DNA from: Rhodeus uyekii | Taxonomy: Eukaryota; Chordata; Actinopteri; Cypriniformes; Acheilognathidae | DNA length: 64,000 nt | Reading direction: 5' to 3' | Assembly (NCBI GenBank): GCA_037043235.1 | Contig: JAWRVZ010000074.1 | Span: forward strand, 2,069,501 to 2,133,500 | Shown here: in pieces, positions 25,501 through 34,727 of the stretch | Position numbering within the stretch: the stretch's first letter is position 1 | How the letters are laid out: each line of letters opens with the position of its first letter | The notes under the pieces: model-generated | What the model was told of the DNA's origin: nothing | Databases searched by the model: none | What the model saw: only the letters and a program-made list of their open reading frames with translations | Program-made: the position numbers and the translations under genes

Positions 25501-26816
25501 TTTTGATCAAATATAATCAAAAATGTGTCTTTTTTCCAAAGACAAAAACATGTTTTTATTATTAAGATATGAATTTATTTATATATAAAGATATATATCA
25601 ACATATTAGTCAGTGTGTAATTTAGTTTGATATCTTTATAAAACCAGCATTTTTTCTGTTTCTTAAAACGAGCCATGCTCTGTTTTAACCACCATTCATC
25701 CTTGTTTCAGTAATGAGTAAATTGTGGGTTTCTAGTCTTGATAGCTAAATATGTAGATGATTATTTCTTTGTCTAAGTTTGTTTTACTCCATTTATAGAA
25801 AGATTTTTTAAATTATGCACAAAACAGCAATTCGTCTGAAAACAAGACACCCAAATATATCCAAGATAAACATCAAAAAACAAATATCCTGATTCTAAAA
25901 GCACGCTGTGTGTTATTTTAGTGTCACACCTTTATTACAAATAGAACTCAGGTCACCGGTCTTTATATACAATTAAAGCCAAAACCTTAGATGCTAACCC
26001 ATGAAATGATGAATACATACTCATCTGTTTACCATCTACTGTATGTAGTACAAATTTGGGATGAACCAGGAATATCTTTTCCTGTCAAGACTGTTTCTGC
26101 AACAACAACAAAAAAGATTAACCATATGTTTAGAAATGAAGTCCATTGCCTAGAATAAAGATGACTGCACTAGTGGTCACTACAATATCCAACAGACCAC
26201 TTAGTGATTTCACTAAAAAAAAACTTTTCTGGTTCCCCTCAAGGAGAAAATACACAGTCCTCAGAGACGGACCAACATGACACAGTCTTGGTCTCTGCCA
26301 CATGGGCGTCTCTCCAGAAACATGCAGCCAAGGGAAGGTCAGCGTGTGCTAAGTCACCTGCCCCTGCACTCCCAGCCCCAGGTGATGATTCCCAATCTCA
26401 GCCTCACAATTCCAATAGGTGGGATCCAGATGGTGCAGCCACGCTCAAATATGTTCCTCCGAAGTGCATCTCTGAACCACAGTGTAGCCCAGATGACGGT
26501 CACTGTGCTGACAAAGGAGAAAGGGGCTGATGGGAGTCCTACAGTTGAAGTTCCTCATCGTACAAATCAGCTGATAGTGTTCACAGAGCCTACTGTTGAG
26601 ATGAGCTCTAAGAGTAACACTTCCTTCAATGAAGATAAGGAGCAAATCCGGGGAGGGGTTCAGTCAGAGCTTATGTCAAAAAAGAGGGAGGTTTCCAGTG
26701 TTCCCATGATAACCTGGAAGAGTATCTCTCAAAGAAATAACAGAAAGCATTCTCAAAGTCCTAAGAAAGCTCAGCCAGTAGACAGCTCAAGAACATCCAT
26801 GGACACCAAGTGTTAA
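6724..26816 (+). CDS. hivep3: hivep3-like ZAS zinc-finger transcription factor, whole gene
   Basis: Six coding exons join in phase: 6724-10533, 11031-11170, 23021-23196, 23816-23917, 24321-25009 and 26244-26816. They total 5,490 nt and 1,829 residues; human HIVEP3 is about 2,400. Every internal border is GT/AG. Domains in order: N-terminal C2H2 pair (residues about 141-189), central C2HC finger (C536, C539, H552, C556 or C557), basic KKKRLRLAE (760-768), a conserved SWCYLNYIKPNPS block near 1180, C-terminal C2H2 pair (about 1337-1387), acidic VEEHQFSD region and Ser-Pro-rich tail. ZAS proteins bind kappaB-like DNA in the nucleus and act in NF-kappaB, TGF-beta/BMP, bone and immune signalling. 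The paralogue (HIVEP3 rather than 1 or 2) is chosen mainly because an endothelin-2-like gene lies downstream on the same strand, as in human. Which fish duplicate (a or b) cannot be told. Confidence 0.85.
11031..11170 (+). CDS. hivep3: hivep3 short linker coding exon
   Basis: The exon follows the acceptor cttgagtgtag and ends at GAGGGAGG|GTAAGT. It adds residues 1271-1316 plus two bases. Its end reads RVQICEGG, which joins YRSSEEYVYVRGRGRGRYVC in the next exon across a phase-2 border. This is the familiar ZAS-family wording just ahead of the C-terminal fingers. Confidence 0.85.
12384..13330 (+). pseudogene. HARBI1-like Harbinger transposase pseudogene
   Basis: The best frame (12444-12755) reads DRQDPLAEWNSILLERDRFS, then RRSWALTAQTVCIALRYF and GDAEITVKNAVCRAIRKVY, the helix-turn-helix part of Harbinger transposases. 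The frame then shifts (FPSHLRPQVVKESFSAIAG in the next frame). Later pieces include GDYDGILLGDRGYY around a catalytic Asp, and RFQCLKSLRVAPDRACNIIV near 13265-13325. Several frameshifts and missing stretches make it non-functional. Confidence 0.75.
13331..13500 (-). pseudogene. Harbinger Myb-like accessory protein relic
   Basis: On the minus strand the frame from 13500 reads SSAEQELLLEGFAEFQCLI, then KTQGNTSKAAKARRE, the pattern of the SANT/Myb-like protein that accompanies Harbinger transposases. The wording then slips frame (LAKSCRQI) and runs into antisense of the transposase. Only the first 50 or so residues are recognisable. Confidence 0.6.
13778..14777. other. intron 2 of hivep3, unassigned part
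   Basis: No exon is expected here because the flanking hivep3 exons join in phase without one. A GC-richer piece at 14340-14530 looks less AT-biased than its surroundings but has no open frame or clear splice pair. The minus-strand frame at 13986-14234 shows no domain. Confidence 0.3.
14778..15796. repeat. non-autonomous TIR element, about 1 kb
   Basis: Inverted ends of about 35 bases match: tatggaagcctgtttccacc at 14778 onward, and the complement of tggcggaaatgggcttccata ending at 15796, both running on through cacagttgagtaaaaa. No transposase is visible inside. A SINE sits within it. The inner wording (ttattatgagaacatttctc) resembles a widespread teleost MITE type. Confidence 0.55.
15056..15213 (+). 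repeat. tRNA-derived SINE
   Basis: The head carries a Pol III box B, GGTTCGATCCC at 15108-15118, and a weak box A-like region before it. The tail reads gtaagtcgctttggataaaa then gcgtctgccaaatgcataaa, a sequence widespread in teleost SINEs, ending in a taaatgtaaa repeat. A minus-strand copy is at 18223-18395 and a fragment at 37492-37560. Confidence 0.75.
15797..16429. other. intron 2 of hivep3, AT-rich part
   Basis: AT-rich sequence with scattered copies of agtatactt-like words near 15970-16140. No gene, RNA or bounded repeat could be supported. Confidence 0.3.
16430..18834 (-). mobile_element. decayed DIRS-type retrotransposon, minus strand
   Basis: Translated pieces match, in order on the minus strand, the complete DIRS element at 50943-56116. 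Gag wording HARAALEGATCVNFEVLPLR lies at 18519-18764. RT wording KHFQRVLGLLKAASNVLPFG lies near 17464-17610. A piece with LTHPAPLV and PWEIPIRGG lies at 17143-17448. Recombinase wording FLLAITSIKRAGGLQALFG lies at 16580-16783. The 5' edge ends at 18834 with gttcccttccgagggaattt on the minus strand. Large deletions and frame breaks make it dead, and a SINE is inserted in it. Confidence 0.75.
18223..18395 (-). repeat. tRNA-derived SINE, minus strand
   Basis: A reverse-oriented copy of the SINE at 15056. The tail is at the left (tttattcaaagcgacttaca) and a box B-like GGGTTCGTTTCCC on the minus strand at about 18330-18342. It interrupts the decayed DIRS copy, so it inserted after that element. 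Confidence 0.65.
18999..19588. repeat. CpG-rich TIR MITE, copy 1, TAA target duplication
   Basis: The 590-bp element begins agggccagtcacacagc and ends with its complement gctgtgtgactggccct. It is flanked by a perfect TAA duplication (18996-18998 and 19589-19591), which fits PIF/Harbinger-type integration. The interior is unusually rich in CpG and in words such as cgacgcac, acgcataa and gtgcgcgg, unlike the surrounding AT-rich intron. No frame with a known domain exists. A close second copy lies at 35934-36519. Confidence 0.75.
19589..21981. other. intron 2 of hivep3, unassigned
   Basis: No exon is expected or seen. A somewhat GC-rich stretch at 21270-21560 contains short opposed frames (for example 21275-21610 minus) without a domain. 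The phrases at 20875-20945 (accaccttgcaatgttttag, accttagcaact) look like a repeat fragment. Confidence 0.3.
21982..22404. repeat. putative TIR MITE (cttgtgaaaaa family)
   Basis: The left end reads cttgtgaaaaagaagtac and the right end (22387-22404) is its complement with one mismatch. The inside is AT-rich with taagtacacactt-like words. Similar starts occur near 50220 (cttgtgaaaaagaagtgcac) and partial relatives near 29055 and 37960. No coding capacity. Confidence 0.45.
22405..23020. other. 3' part of hivep3 intron 2
   Basis: Sequence between the MITE and the ZAS-C exon. It contains short AT microsatellites near 22630 and 22860. The upstream part of the frame 22956-23213 before 23021 is intronic, because the acceptor tgtttttcag and the phase of the neighbouring exon place the exon start at 23021. 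Confidence 0.4.
23021..23196 (+). CDS. hivep3: hivep3 exon with ZAS-C zinc fingers
   Basis: After the acceptor tgtttttcag the exon reads YRSSEEYVYVRGRGRGRYVC, then CEEC...H1353...H1357 and CQHC, ending in phase 1 at AAAG|GTATGC. It holds the first finger of the C-terminal pair and the start of the second. The intron splits the second finger at FAFKTK|G. Confidence 0.9.
23816..23917 (+). CDS. hivep3: hivep3 exon completing the second ZAS-C finger
   Basis: This 102-nt exon begins GNLTKHMKSKAHGKRCPEG, giving H1381 and H1387 of the last C2H2 finger. It ends in phase 1 at GGAG|GTGAGA. Both splice sites are clean and the frame joins the flanking exons. Confidence 0.88.
24321..25009 (+). CDS. hivep3: hivep3 acidic and Ser-Pro-rich exon
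   Basis: The exon starts after ttatgctgtag and ends at AACTG|GTGAGT, 689 nt. It opens with an acidic run around VEEHQFSDAEETDVDEADD. A long Ser-Pro-rich stretch follows, with repeated MSP/LSP units such as QDMSPQRDMSPL and RHMSPIRALSP. This composition resembles the tail of HIVEP3 and suggests a disordered, phosphorylatable region. Confidence 0.83.
25010..26243 (+). other. hivep3: hivep3 intron before the last exon
   Basis: AT-rich intron bounded by GTGAGT and ctcaag. No recognisable repeat or gene inside. Confidence 0.5.
26244..26816 (+). CDS. hivep3: hivep3 last coding exon
   Basis: The exon starts in phase 0 after gttcccctcaag and encodes about 190 residues to TAA at 26814-26816. It holds the family-typical LSHLPLHSQ and IPIGGIQMVQ wording near its start. 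The stop codon overlaps the TTAA target site of a foldback transposon that begins at 26817. The rival frame beginning at 26204 is a shadow. Confidence 0.8.
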   Translation, partial: EKIHSPQRRTNMTQSWSLPHGRLSRNMQPREGQRVLSHLPLHSQPQVMIPNLSLTIPIGGIQMVQPRSNMFLRSASLNHSVAQMTVTVLTKEKGADGSPTVEVPHRTNQLIVFTEPTVEMSSKSNTSFNEDKEQIRGGVQSELMSKKREVSSVPMITWKSISQRNNRKHSQSPKKAQPVDSSRTSMDTKC

Positions 26817-28038
26817 AGAAAAAGTTCAGCCAAAAATGAAATTTCGGTCATCATTTACGCATACGTAATATATGTCAATCCAAACCTGTATGTTTGGCAG
26901 AATTTTCAGTTTTCAGCATTCAAATTAACAGGGGCATGGTGCAAAAATGCCACAACAATGGACAAGACAGGCTGTATAGACACAAACCTTCATCACTGCC
27001 CTCTGGCATGTTTAATACGTAGGCAGTAGAAAAGGTAAAACAGGATAATTTGCATCATGTTTCCACTGTGTTAGTTATGATTATTTAGTTAGATGTGCCC
27101 TTTAGGCATTACTGTGATTTTATGCAGTGGCAGTAGACATGAATATGATCCTGTAATCAACACTTTTCACAACTTTGCACAACTAGATAATCAAGGCAGT
27201 AAGGGCTGCACAATGAATCGAAATTAAACTCAAAATAAAGATATGGCTTACTTTGATTATTAGTTTGCAAATTCTGTGATTTAATTAAATAAATATATTT
27301 GTTGTGTGTTTCAGAGTAAAGTGCGGCACTGTGTTCTTACATGTGAAAAGCTGTTTTCTGTGTCTCGAATAGGCTCAGTTAACTGTAAATACTGCTCCAC
27401 ACAAACTACATTTCTGCTTCTGTTCTCAGTTTGGGTCGCTTTAATGGGCATTTATGGATGCAACACATCTTTCCAAACTTGTAATAAGAAGTGCTTATCA
27501 AGGCGCCCTATGGTTTTCCATCAAAATAAAAGTTTGATTAGTTTGTTCATTAGTTTGTTAGTTCATGGTAACTAAGATCCATTGAATAACATTAACAGTT
27601 AACATTTTTAATTGGAATAATGAATTAATAAACACTGAAATTACCATACAAATTTTGAAAGTCTTTTTTTTTCTTCATTGTAAGTGTACGGTAATGTAGT
27701 GAACAAATGGAACCTTATTTTAAACTGCTACCCCATCACAGTAGTGGCCATTTACATTAAGGTTTTAAAGGAGACACTCCCCTTGGCTGAGTATAAAATG
27801 GCCTTACATTTATAAATTACATCAGTTTTGGTGTAAAAAATTATAATTATGTTATAAGTGCACCTCAGGAAACAAAACGTAAAACCAAAATAAAGTTCAT
27901 GACAAAGGCATGGTTTCAGAACACTTATGGGCCATATGCTTCACTTTAGGGTATTTTTGGTGATTCTTCCTAACATGCCGGTTTGGATATGAGCATGAGC
28001 AAATGATGACATATTTTAATTTTTGGGTGGACTATCCT
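26817..28038. mobile_element. TTAA-flanked foldback element at the hivep3 stop codon
   Basis: TTAA occurs at 26813-26816 and again at 28039-28042. The left end (agaaaaagttcagccaaaaa) pairs with the complement of the right end (aggatagtccacccaaaaat). Similarity continues for roughly 80 bases (gtcatcattt, tccaaacc). This is a common teleost foldback type. Internal AATAAA copies occur, for example at 27525-27530, which could end transcripts within the element. The short frame at 27306-27575 has no domain. The element separates the hivep3 coding region from what was probably its original 3' UTR. Confidence 0.7.
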
Positions 28039-30273
28039 TTAATGTGTCTGTCAGATTCTGTGTACCACAGAAAATATCTCAGACCATGATGAACTCACTG
28101 GGACTAAGCTTTTCTGAATATCCAGAGTAATTTTTGCTTTGTTTAACCTAGTTATTAAATATATTAACTAAGTTTATGTTCCTGATTTAGGTATATTTTT
28201 TGGTCTTCAGTCTACATTTTACAAACACCAAACACACAAATATATGTGTGTGATCTGTGTGTGTGATCAGTTGAACACATTTATTACATGTATTTAATAC
28301 AATTATATATAAGGTGCCAATAAAATCCAACTCCCATTTTCCCATTTTATTACGTTACAGCATGAAACCATTTAATGAAAAAATGTTCCTCACATAACGA
28401 ATACTACACTTAAATATATATCTGTATCCTTCTGTAAATCTTAATAGAAATTCTACTGTACAAATGTATGTTTTTATATGCATTTATACTATATTCTATG
28501 GCATTGCAGTGTAAATGTGCTTTTCTTTGTCGTATGTGATGGTCAGTAGAATCCTTTTGGCCAGCAATTTAAACACTAATGCATTTCCAGTAAATAGTCT
28601 AGAATGTGGTCAAACCCAGAAGATGAACAGCTCTGGTTGATGGTTCAGTTGTTCTTATGGTGTTGATTATTTAGATGTGGGAAGATGTCAGTTTGGTGTT
28701 CCTCCCATTGTGATGTATCCAGATAGACGGAGATCTCTTGTATAATCTGTCAGACAGGACAAAGTATTATAAGAAACATAACATGAATTTACAGTAAATT
28801 AAAATATGTTACAAGAGTCTGCTGTTGCTTTGGCTATGTTTATTTATTCGATAAACTATGCACAAAATGATTTTGTGTTCTGTCATACTTGTATTTCAAA
28901 CTATATGCAAATATACTGTCAATGTATGGTTTCTTATGCTACTAATAGCATTTTTATATTCATGTTTACAAATTTTTGTGCAACTGTTTAATTTGATTGA
29001 TATGATGTCATTTTAAACACAAAAATTAAATCTTTATGACTAAGACTATCGTTGTGAAAAAAAAGTGCTCTTAATGTTATTGAATGTACATTTTTAGTGT
29101 ACTTCAAATCTTAAAAGTCAAGGAGTAAAGAGTTACCGTTCGGTTTTAACACTATGCACAAAACGCTATCCTCATATTAAATGTTAAAACGTTAATTTAT
29201 TGTATAATATGGTGTACTAGATGTCACTTTATCATTAAAAATCTGTAATTATTTAAATACATGAAATAGGTTTCAATATAAATGACAGTGGCAGTACACT
29301 TCAAACATATAATTACAATAGAATTATGAAATGACAAAAAAAGGAGATGTGCTTAAGTCTTATTTAAACTGTTTTAGAAAGCACTCTTAATTGTTTATTA
29401 GCTCATTGCTAATATTAATGGATAGTATAATATTGCTACATTTATTAAACACAATATATATATTACACAGTATGAGTATACTATAATATACTTTAAGCAA
29501 AATATATAAGTATAGCATAACATATTTATAATATATTATGTTATGAAGTATAATGACACTTTTTAAAGTTATGCTACTGGACTTAAAATTATATATTTTT
29601 TAACTCCACTTGAGTCAAACAAGGCTGTATTTATTAGTGTGTGACCTTAGCAACATGCACAGAGGATACTAAAGAACTTTGGGGATATCTCCCCCTACTG
29701 GCATATGATCATAGTTTATAAATATTGTACTATATTTGATTCTTTATTTATTGTTTGATGAATGGATCTGCAGTTGATTGAAGAAGCGTTCAGCATTATC
29801 AAGTTTTATCAACATAAATCTTTCTCTTTTTTTTAATGAATTTTACTTACAAACAAACGTTACAATATATTTATAGCTATTGGTATAACACAATCAAAAC
29901 CATACTGAAATGACTGGAAAACAATATTTTAATTGTCTTGTTGGGGCAAGTTGTCAAATTTTATTGTCATATGTATTTTATAGAATTTAAATATTATTTA
30001 AGAATGTATTTATATATGCTGAAAAAGGTTTCTTAATGACAACTTGCCCCATACAGTGTGACATCATGCTTCACCATTACCCCAGCGTCCCTGTATTTAT
30101 ATTAGAACATCAGGCTTCATTAATAACATATTTCTATACTTTTCACTTTTATAACATTATATTTTGAATGAACCCAGAATGCAAATATAATAAATGGAGT
30201 ATCTATCTCACTCTCAGTCACTAGAGGGCGCTGAAAATGCACTAAAATAGATAACCTGCTGTACATTAATGCT
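28039..30273. other. probable displaced hivep3 3' UTR and intergenic DNA
   Basis: After the foldback element an AATAAA at 28319-28324 may be the original hivep3 poly(A) signal. The rest is AT-rich with no gene. A fragment near 29055-29130 resembles the cttgtgaaaaa MITE family. Confidence 0.35.
29943..30050. repeat. small MITE with ggggcaagttgtca ends
   Basis: A 108-bp element has matching inverted ends, ggggcaagttgtca at 29943 and tgacaacttgcccc ending at 30050. The inside is AT-rich. No clear target duplication was found. Confidence 0.5.
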
Positions 30274-30512
30274 TACAGTCGCTTTGATGCACTTTTGAGA
30301 TCACAATTGCAATTCTCAAAACTACTTGTTCAACCTCACATCATCTAGTCACTTGTGCACATCAAAAGTTTTGAAAAAATTGCAAATGCTTTGGTAAAGT
30401 CATGCAATGTACAATTGTCTGCTATTTCCTACATTATCAATTTATTTGTTGCACTACACTATAATACAGTACTGTAATTCTATTTTAAAATAGTCCACTT
30501 TCATTTTACTTA

Positions 30513-30590
<78 letters not shown>

Positions 30591-30967
30591 GAAAGAGAGA
30601 GAGATATATGAGAGACATATGTGAATTTGCACTGTTGAAATATATATGCCATACAGATAAAGTTCAATCTTGTGCATAATTGCAGCCATAGTTTACATAA
30701 AAATTTAAATACTGACATAGTAGACTGTTATATTGATATAGTGACAAAGCATTTTGACTATCTTGTTTGTAAACAATGACACAAGGACTTATTCTGACGG
30801 CACTGATATGTTCATTGTCATAAATAGAAGAAAAAAAAAGATAGTTAAATTTATATAGCCCTTTTCATGGTACTCAAAGCACTTTACATTTTGCAGATGA
30901 CAAGATCAGGTTTGCAAATCTTAAGAATGATTCAAGAAATGTACCAAAGTGACTGAGAAAAACTGTA
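30274..30967. repeat. second Tc1/mariner-like MITE copy
   Basis: It shares inner wording with the copy at 11450-13777 and ends with gtgactgagaaaaactgta. The left end is shortened (tacagtcgctttgatgcac). A CT/CA/TA microsatellite block lies inside at 30512-30612. No coding region. Confidence 0.6.
30512..30612. repeat. compound CT-CA-TA-GA microsatellite
   Basis: Consecutive runs of CT, CA, TA and then short CA/GA units. The frame at 30536-30718 is only the translation of this tract. Confidence 0.9.
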
Positions 30968-31205
30968 CAGTAAACAGTGTTATCAATGGCTAAAATATAC
31001 TTGACTCTAGACTCTACATAGTACAGTTCAGATAAACTCTTCCATTTTTCAATAAAACCTAATTACAAAATAATATTAGGCCTATATCCAATACTGTATA
31101 TTACATACATGGAACACAAACACATAGATAGACAGATATATCTCTTGGTAGTCTCTCGGTTTCCGAGGATGACATTTTCTTTGTGCAATCATCTACGGTG
31201 TGCTC

Positions 31206-33130
31206 TCAAGTGGCTCCGTAGCCCGAAGTCCGAAGCGCAAAGTCTGTTGCAGCAGGGGCAAGGGACGCCAGTGGTTGAAGATGGGGCAGCAGCAGCTCTG
31301 TGTCGACGCTCGCGTGCAGCTGCTTGGCCACTGCTCTGTAGACTTTGAGCTTGGTGGCAAGAGTGACACCGCTGTGCTGTAAAACTTTAGATCGCAGTCT
31401 TCCAAGTGCCTGGCTTGCCTTCTGGATCCTGGCATTGATTTCCTGATCCAGAGTTCCGTCACTTGAGATGGTGCTGCCCAAGTACTTGAAGGTGCTGACG
31501 TTGGCAAGCTGCGTGCCGTCAATGGTGATGTACGGCTGGTTGAATGTAGAACCCGGTGCCGGCTGGAACAATACTTCCGTCTTACTGAGGCTGATCGTCA
31601 GTCCAAACAGCTTTGTTGCAGTGGAGAACCTGTCCACGATGGTTTGCAGATGATTCTCCTGGTGGGCCATGAGGGCGCAGTCGTCTGCGAAGAGAGCTTC
31701 AAGGATTAGTCTTTCAAGCGTTTTTGTTTTGGCGCCCAAGCGACGGAGGTCGAACAGTGATCCGTCCAGGCGGTATTTGAGGTACACGCCTAGGTTCAGA
31801 TCTCTCACTGCATGCAATAGTACCTGGGTGAAGAAGAGGTTGAACAGCACTGGGGCGAGGACGCAGCCTTGTTTGACGCCGTTAGAGATGTTGAAGCGGT
31901 CCGAAGACTCTCCTCCCGATAGGACCTCTCCTGTCATGTTGTTGTGAAATAGTTGGATCAGTTTCACAAATTTTGCTGGACAGCCGAGCTTGCCGAGGAT
32001 GATCCACAAGGCTTCTCTGTTCACCGTGTCGAATGCCTTCGTCAGGTCTATGAAGATGGTGTAGAGATGCAGGTTCTGCTCAAGGCACTTCTCTTGTATC
32101 TGCCTCACCGTGAAGACCATGTCAATGGTGCTGCGGTCTGGGCGGAAGCCGCACTGAGACTCAGGGAGGTTCTGCTCAGAGACAGCTGTTAGGAGTCTGT
32201 TGAGCATGACGCGGGCAAGAATCTTTCCGGCAATTGAGAGAAGCGATATGCCTCTGTAGTTGCCGCATACTGATCGGCTGCCTTTGTTCTTATACAGGGC
32301 AACAATGGAGGCGTCTCGGAGTTCTGCTGGCATGTCTTCCTCTTCCCAGATACTTGACAGAACTGATTGGAATGTTTGCAGGGCCTCTCCGCTCAAGGCT
32401 TTGAACAGCTCGGCTGGAATTCCGTCCTTCCCGGCTGCTTTGCCTGCGCTCATCTGCTTGGTGGCCTTCTGGATTTCTTCCAAGGAGGGAAGGTTAGCCA
32501 AATGGTTGAGGATGGGGTTTTGGGGGATTAGGTCAAGGGCTGCCTGGTCAACTGACGATGGAAAGTTGAGAAGCTGGCTGAAGTGATCTTTCCACCTCTC
32601 GTTGATGCCTTGCTTATCCTTGATAAGGGTGACACCATCAGAGGAGAGTAGAGGGGTTATACCAGATTTTGACGGACCGTAGATGGTCTTTAGGGCACCA
32701 AAAAACTGCTTAGAGTCGTTGGTATCAGCATAGCGCTGCACCTCCTCTGCCTTTCTGTTCCACCATTGGTCCTGCATCATCCTGATTTCCCGCTGCGCCG
32801 TAGCTTGGAGGGACTTAAATCTGTCTTTCTTTGAAACAGACTTAGGGTCATTTTGCCATTCTACGAAAGTCTTATTCTTTTTGTTCAGAAGTTCTTCAAT
32901 GGCGCTGTTGTTCTCATCGAACCAGTCTTTGTTTTTACGATGCTTGGAGCCTAGGACTGTCATTGCTGCCTCTGTCACCACTTCTTTGAACTGGTTCCAT
33001 TTCTCGGTTGGGCTTCCAGTCAATGGTCCATTGGCAGACAGGTTGTCATCCAGGCGAGACTGGAACGACTGTAGGTAGGATTGCTGTTGTAGGCGGCTGT
33101 TGAGATGAGAGGCTGTTGTCCTCTCATCGC
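31206..33130 (-). pseudogene. LINE reverse transcriptase
   Basis: The frame is open from 33284 to 31206, but recognisable sequence starts near 33130. Motifs seen are NYRGISLLSIAGKI, FRPDRSTIDMVFTVRQIQEK, DLTKAFDTVNREALW, GVKQGCVLAPVLFNLFF and the catalytic FADDCALM. After KVYRAVAKQ the sequence jumps to a short unrelated-looking tail. Family members usually carry a longer C-terminal region here, so an internal deletion is likely. With the break ahead of it, the copy is probably immobile. Confidence 0.8.
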
Positions 33131-33860
33131 TCGTGTGATCAGTACATCCTGGATGTCTCTCTGGCGCACAATGACGTAGTCTATGAGATGCCACTGTTTT
33201 GATCGGGGGTGCATCCACGTCGTCTTGTACTTGTTTGCAAGTCTGAAGTTGGTGTTCGTGATGGTGAGTTCGAACTCTGCGCACTTACTGAGCAGCAACA
33301 GGCCGTTGTTATTCATCTTGCCCACGCCGTGCTTGCCGAGCACTCCTTCCCATCTGGCGTGGTCCTGGCCAACGCGGGCGTTAAAGTCCCCAAGCAGTAT
33401 CAGCTTGTCGTTGGCAGGCACAGAGTGCAGGACGGCACTTAGGTTGGAGTAGAACTGCTCGATGGTCTCTTCGGCGCTTGTCAGTGTGGGGGCATAAGCG
33501 CTGATGATTGTGGCATGCCGGTCTTTGCTGAGAGGCAGGCGGATCTTCATGAGTCTCTCGCTGATGCCGACAGGCAGGTCTGGCAACTGTTTCAGCAGAC
33601 TTGTCTTGATGGCTAGACCGACGCCATGCATCTGGTCTTCGTTCTGGGCTCTACCTTTCCAAAAGAAGGTGTAGCCACTGGCAGGTTCTGTGAGTGATCC
33701 TTCTTCATAGAGACGAGTTTCACTCAGGGCTGCGATGTCTATGTTATATCGCGCCAATTCTTTCGCGACTAAAGCTGATCTTCTCTCAGGTCTTTGCGTG
33801 TTGTCCCTGTCCAAGAGTGTTCTGACGTTCCATGCTCCCAGAAGGAGTTTCTTTTTCTTT
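33020..33860 (-). pseudogene. LINE apurinic-type endonuclease domain
   Basis: The first methionine is at 33814, but the domain begins a little earlier with GAWNVRTLLDRDN. Exonuclease-endonuclease-phosphatase motifs follow: ALSETRL (catalytic Glu), ISAYAPT, LLGDFNARVG (Asp, Asn) and KQWHLIDYVIV (His, Asp). This enzyme nicks target DNA for target-primed reverse transcription. After ITRAMRG the frame no longer fits the family, and the RT continues in another frame, so a deletion or frameshift separates them. Confidence 0.8.
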
Positions 33861-34690
33861 GTTTTGATTTGGTTTCGACCGCTGAGTAGGATGACCTGTC
33901 AGCTGTGGCTTGCTGACCAGGTGCGTATAGGGCAGGCAATGTTTAGGACACCTTTTCTACTCCCCTCCCTTGTTTAGGGTGAGCAGTGCTGTCCTAAAGA
34001 GGACTGCTCAGACGCCCAGGATGCTGCCGGATCTCTCTGCTGCCCCAGGTACAAAGAGAAACGACCACTGGTCCACGGGCCGCCTACGTGCAGGATTGTG
34101 GCTACGACTGCCAGTGGTCACCTCCACCTGTCGCTTCGCCACTCCCCCATCGCCGTAGGACTTTGATGAGTGTGCACAAAGAAACCTGTGCGTGAAGGAG
34201 ATTAAAGTGGAAAGGCCTGTGCACGTAGACAGTCCCACTCTCTCGGCCTTGGAAGCCTGAACCCAGTGGCACGAAGAGTCGTTACACCTGGAGTCTTCCT
34301 CAGCTGCATTGGATGGCCGTGTTGTTACTTGTGCTCTAACACGCCCTCAGCACTCCACAGTGCCTTGCTGCAACGCCTTCTCAGCCGTTGAACCATACTG
34401 TAGGTTTCTTCTGCCTGATCCACCGAAGCAGTCTTCACATGCTGAGTGAGCAAAGCCCTAATCACCGAGGGTCTATGACCTGACGGTTACCCTCACTCGG
34501 TTTAGCCGACCTGTCGAAGTTGTTGCCCGGGGTGTGGCCGCTGTCACATGTAAACAGCTACGGGGAGCCACAAGTGAGAGCTGGGTGGCAGGTGGGGACC
34601 AAAGGCTGGCGAGCTGCCCTAGAAGAGCACGACAAAACCCCCATGCCGGAGGTACTACCCCTCCCTGCACACCCCATACACCCCCAGATA

Positions 34691-34692
<2 letters not shown>

Positions 34693-34722
<30 letters not shown>
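34693..34722. repeat. TA microsatellite
   Basis: A pure TA run between the LINE 5' end and the Tc1 relic. Tc1 elements insert at TA, so this tract may have been its target. Confidence 0.85.

Positions 34723-34727
<5 letters not shown>

Larger units (their letters stand above)
31140..34690 (-). mobile_element. APE-type LINE (non-LTR retrotransposon), defective
   Basis: On the minus strand a GC-rich 5' region (34690-33860) leads into an endonuclease frame, then a reverse-transcriptase frame. It ends near 31140, beside a short tatctgtctatc-like tract. The endonuclease frame meets the RT frame through a frame change near 33130-33020, and the RT C-terminus looks shortened. The clade (RTE, I or CR1-like) cannot be fixed by eye. 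Base composition is clearly richer in GC than the AT-rich surroundings. Confidence 0.8.

Noticed and set aside
26204..26530. Alternative frame at the hivep3 last exon
   Set aside because: It does not join the preceding exon in phase and lacks the LSHLPLHSQ and IPIGGIQMVQ family wording.
31193..33078. Plus-strand frames of up to 109 residues across the LINE
   Set aside because: Antisense shadows of the minus-strand reverse transcriptase.
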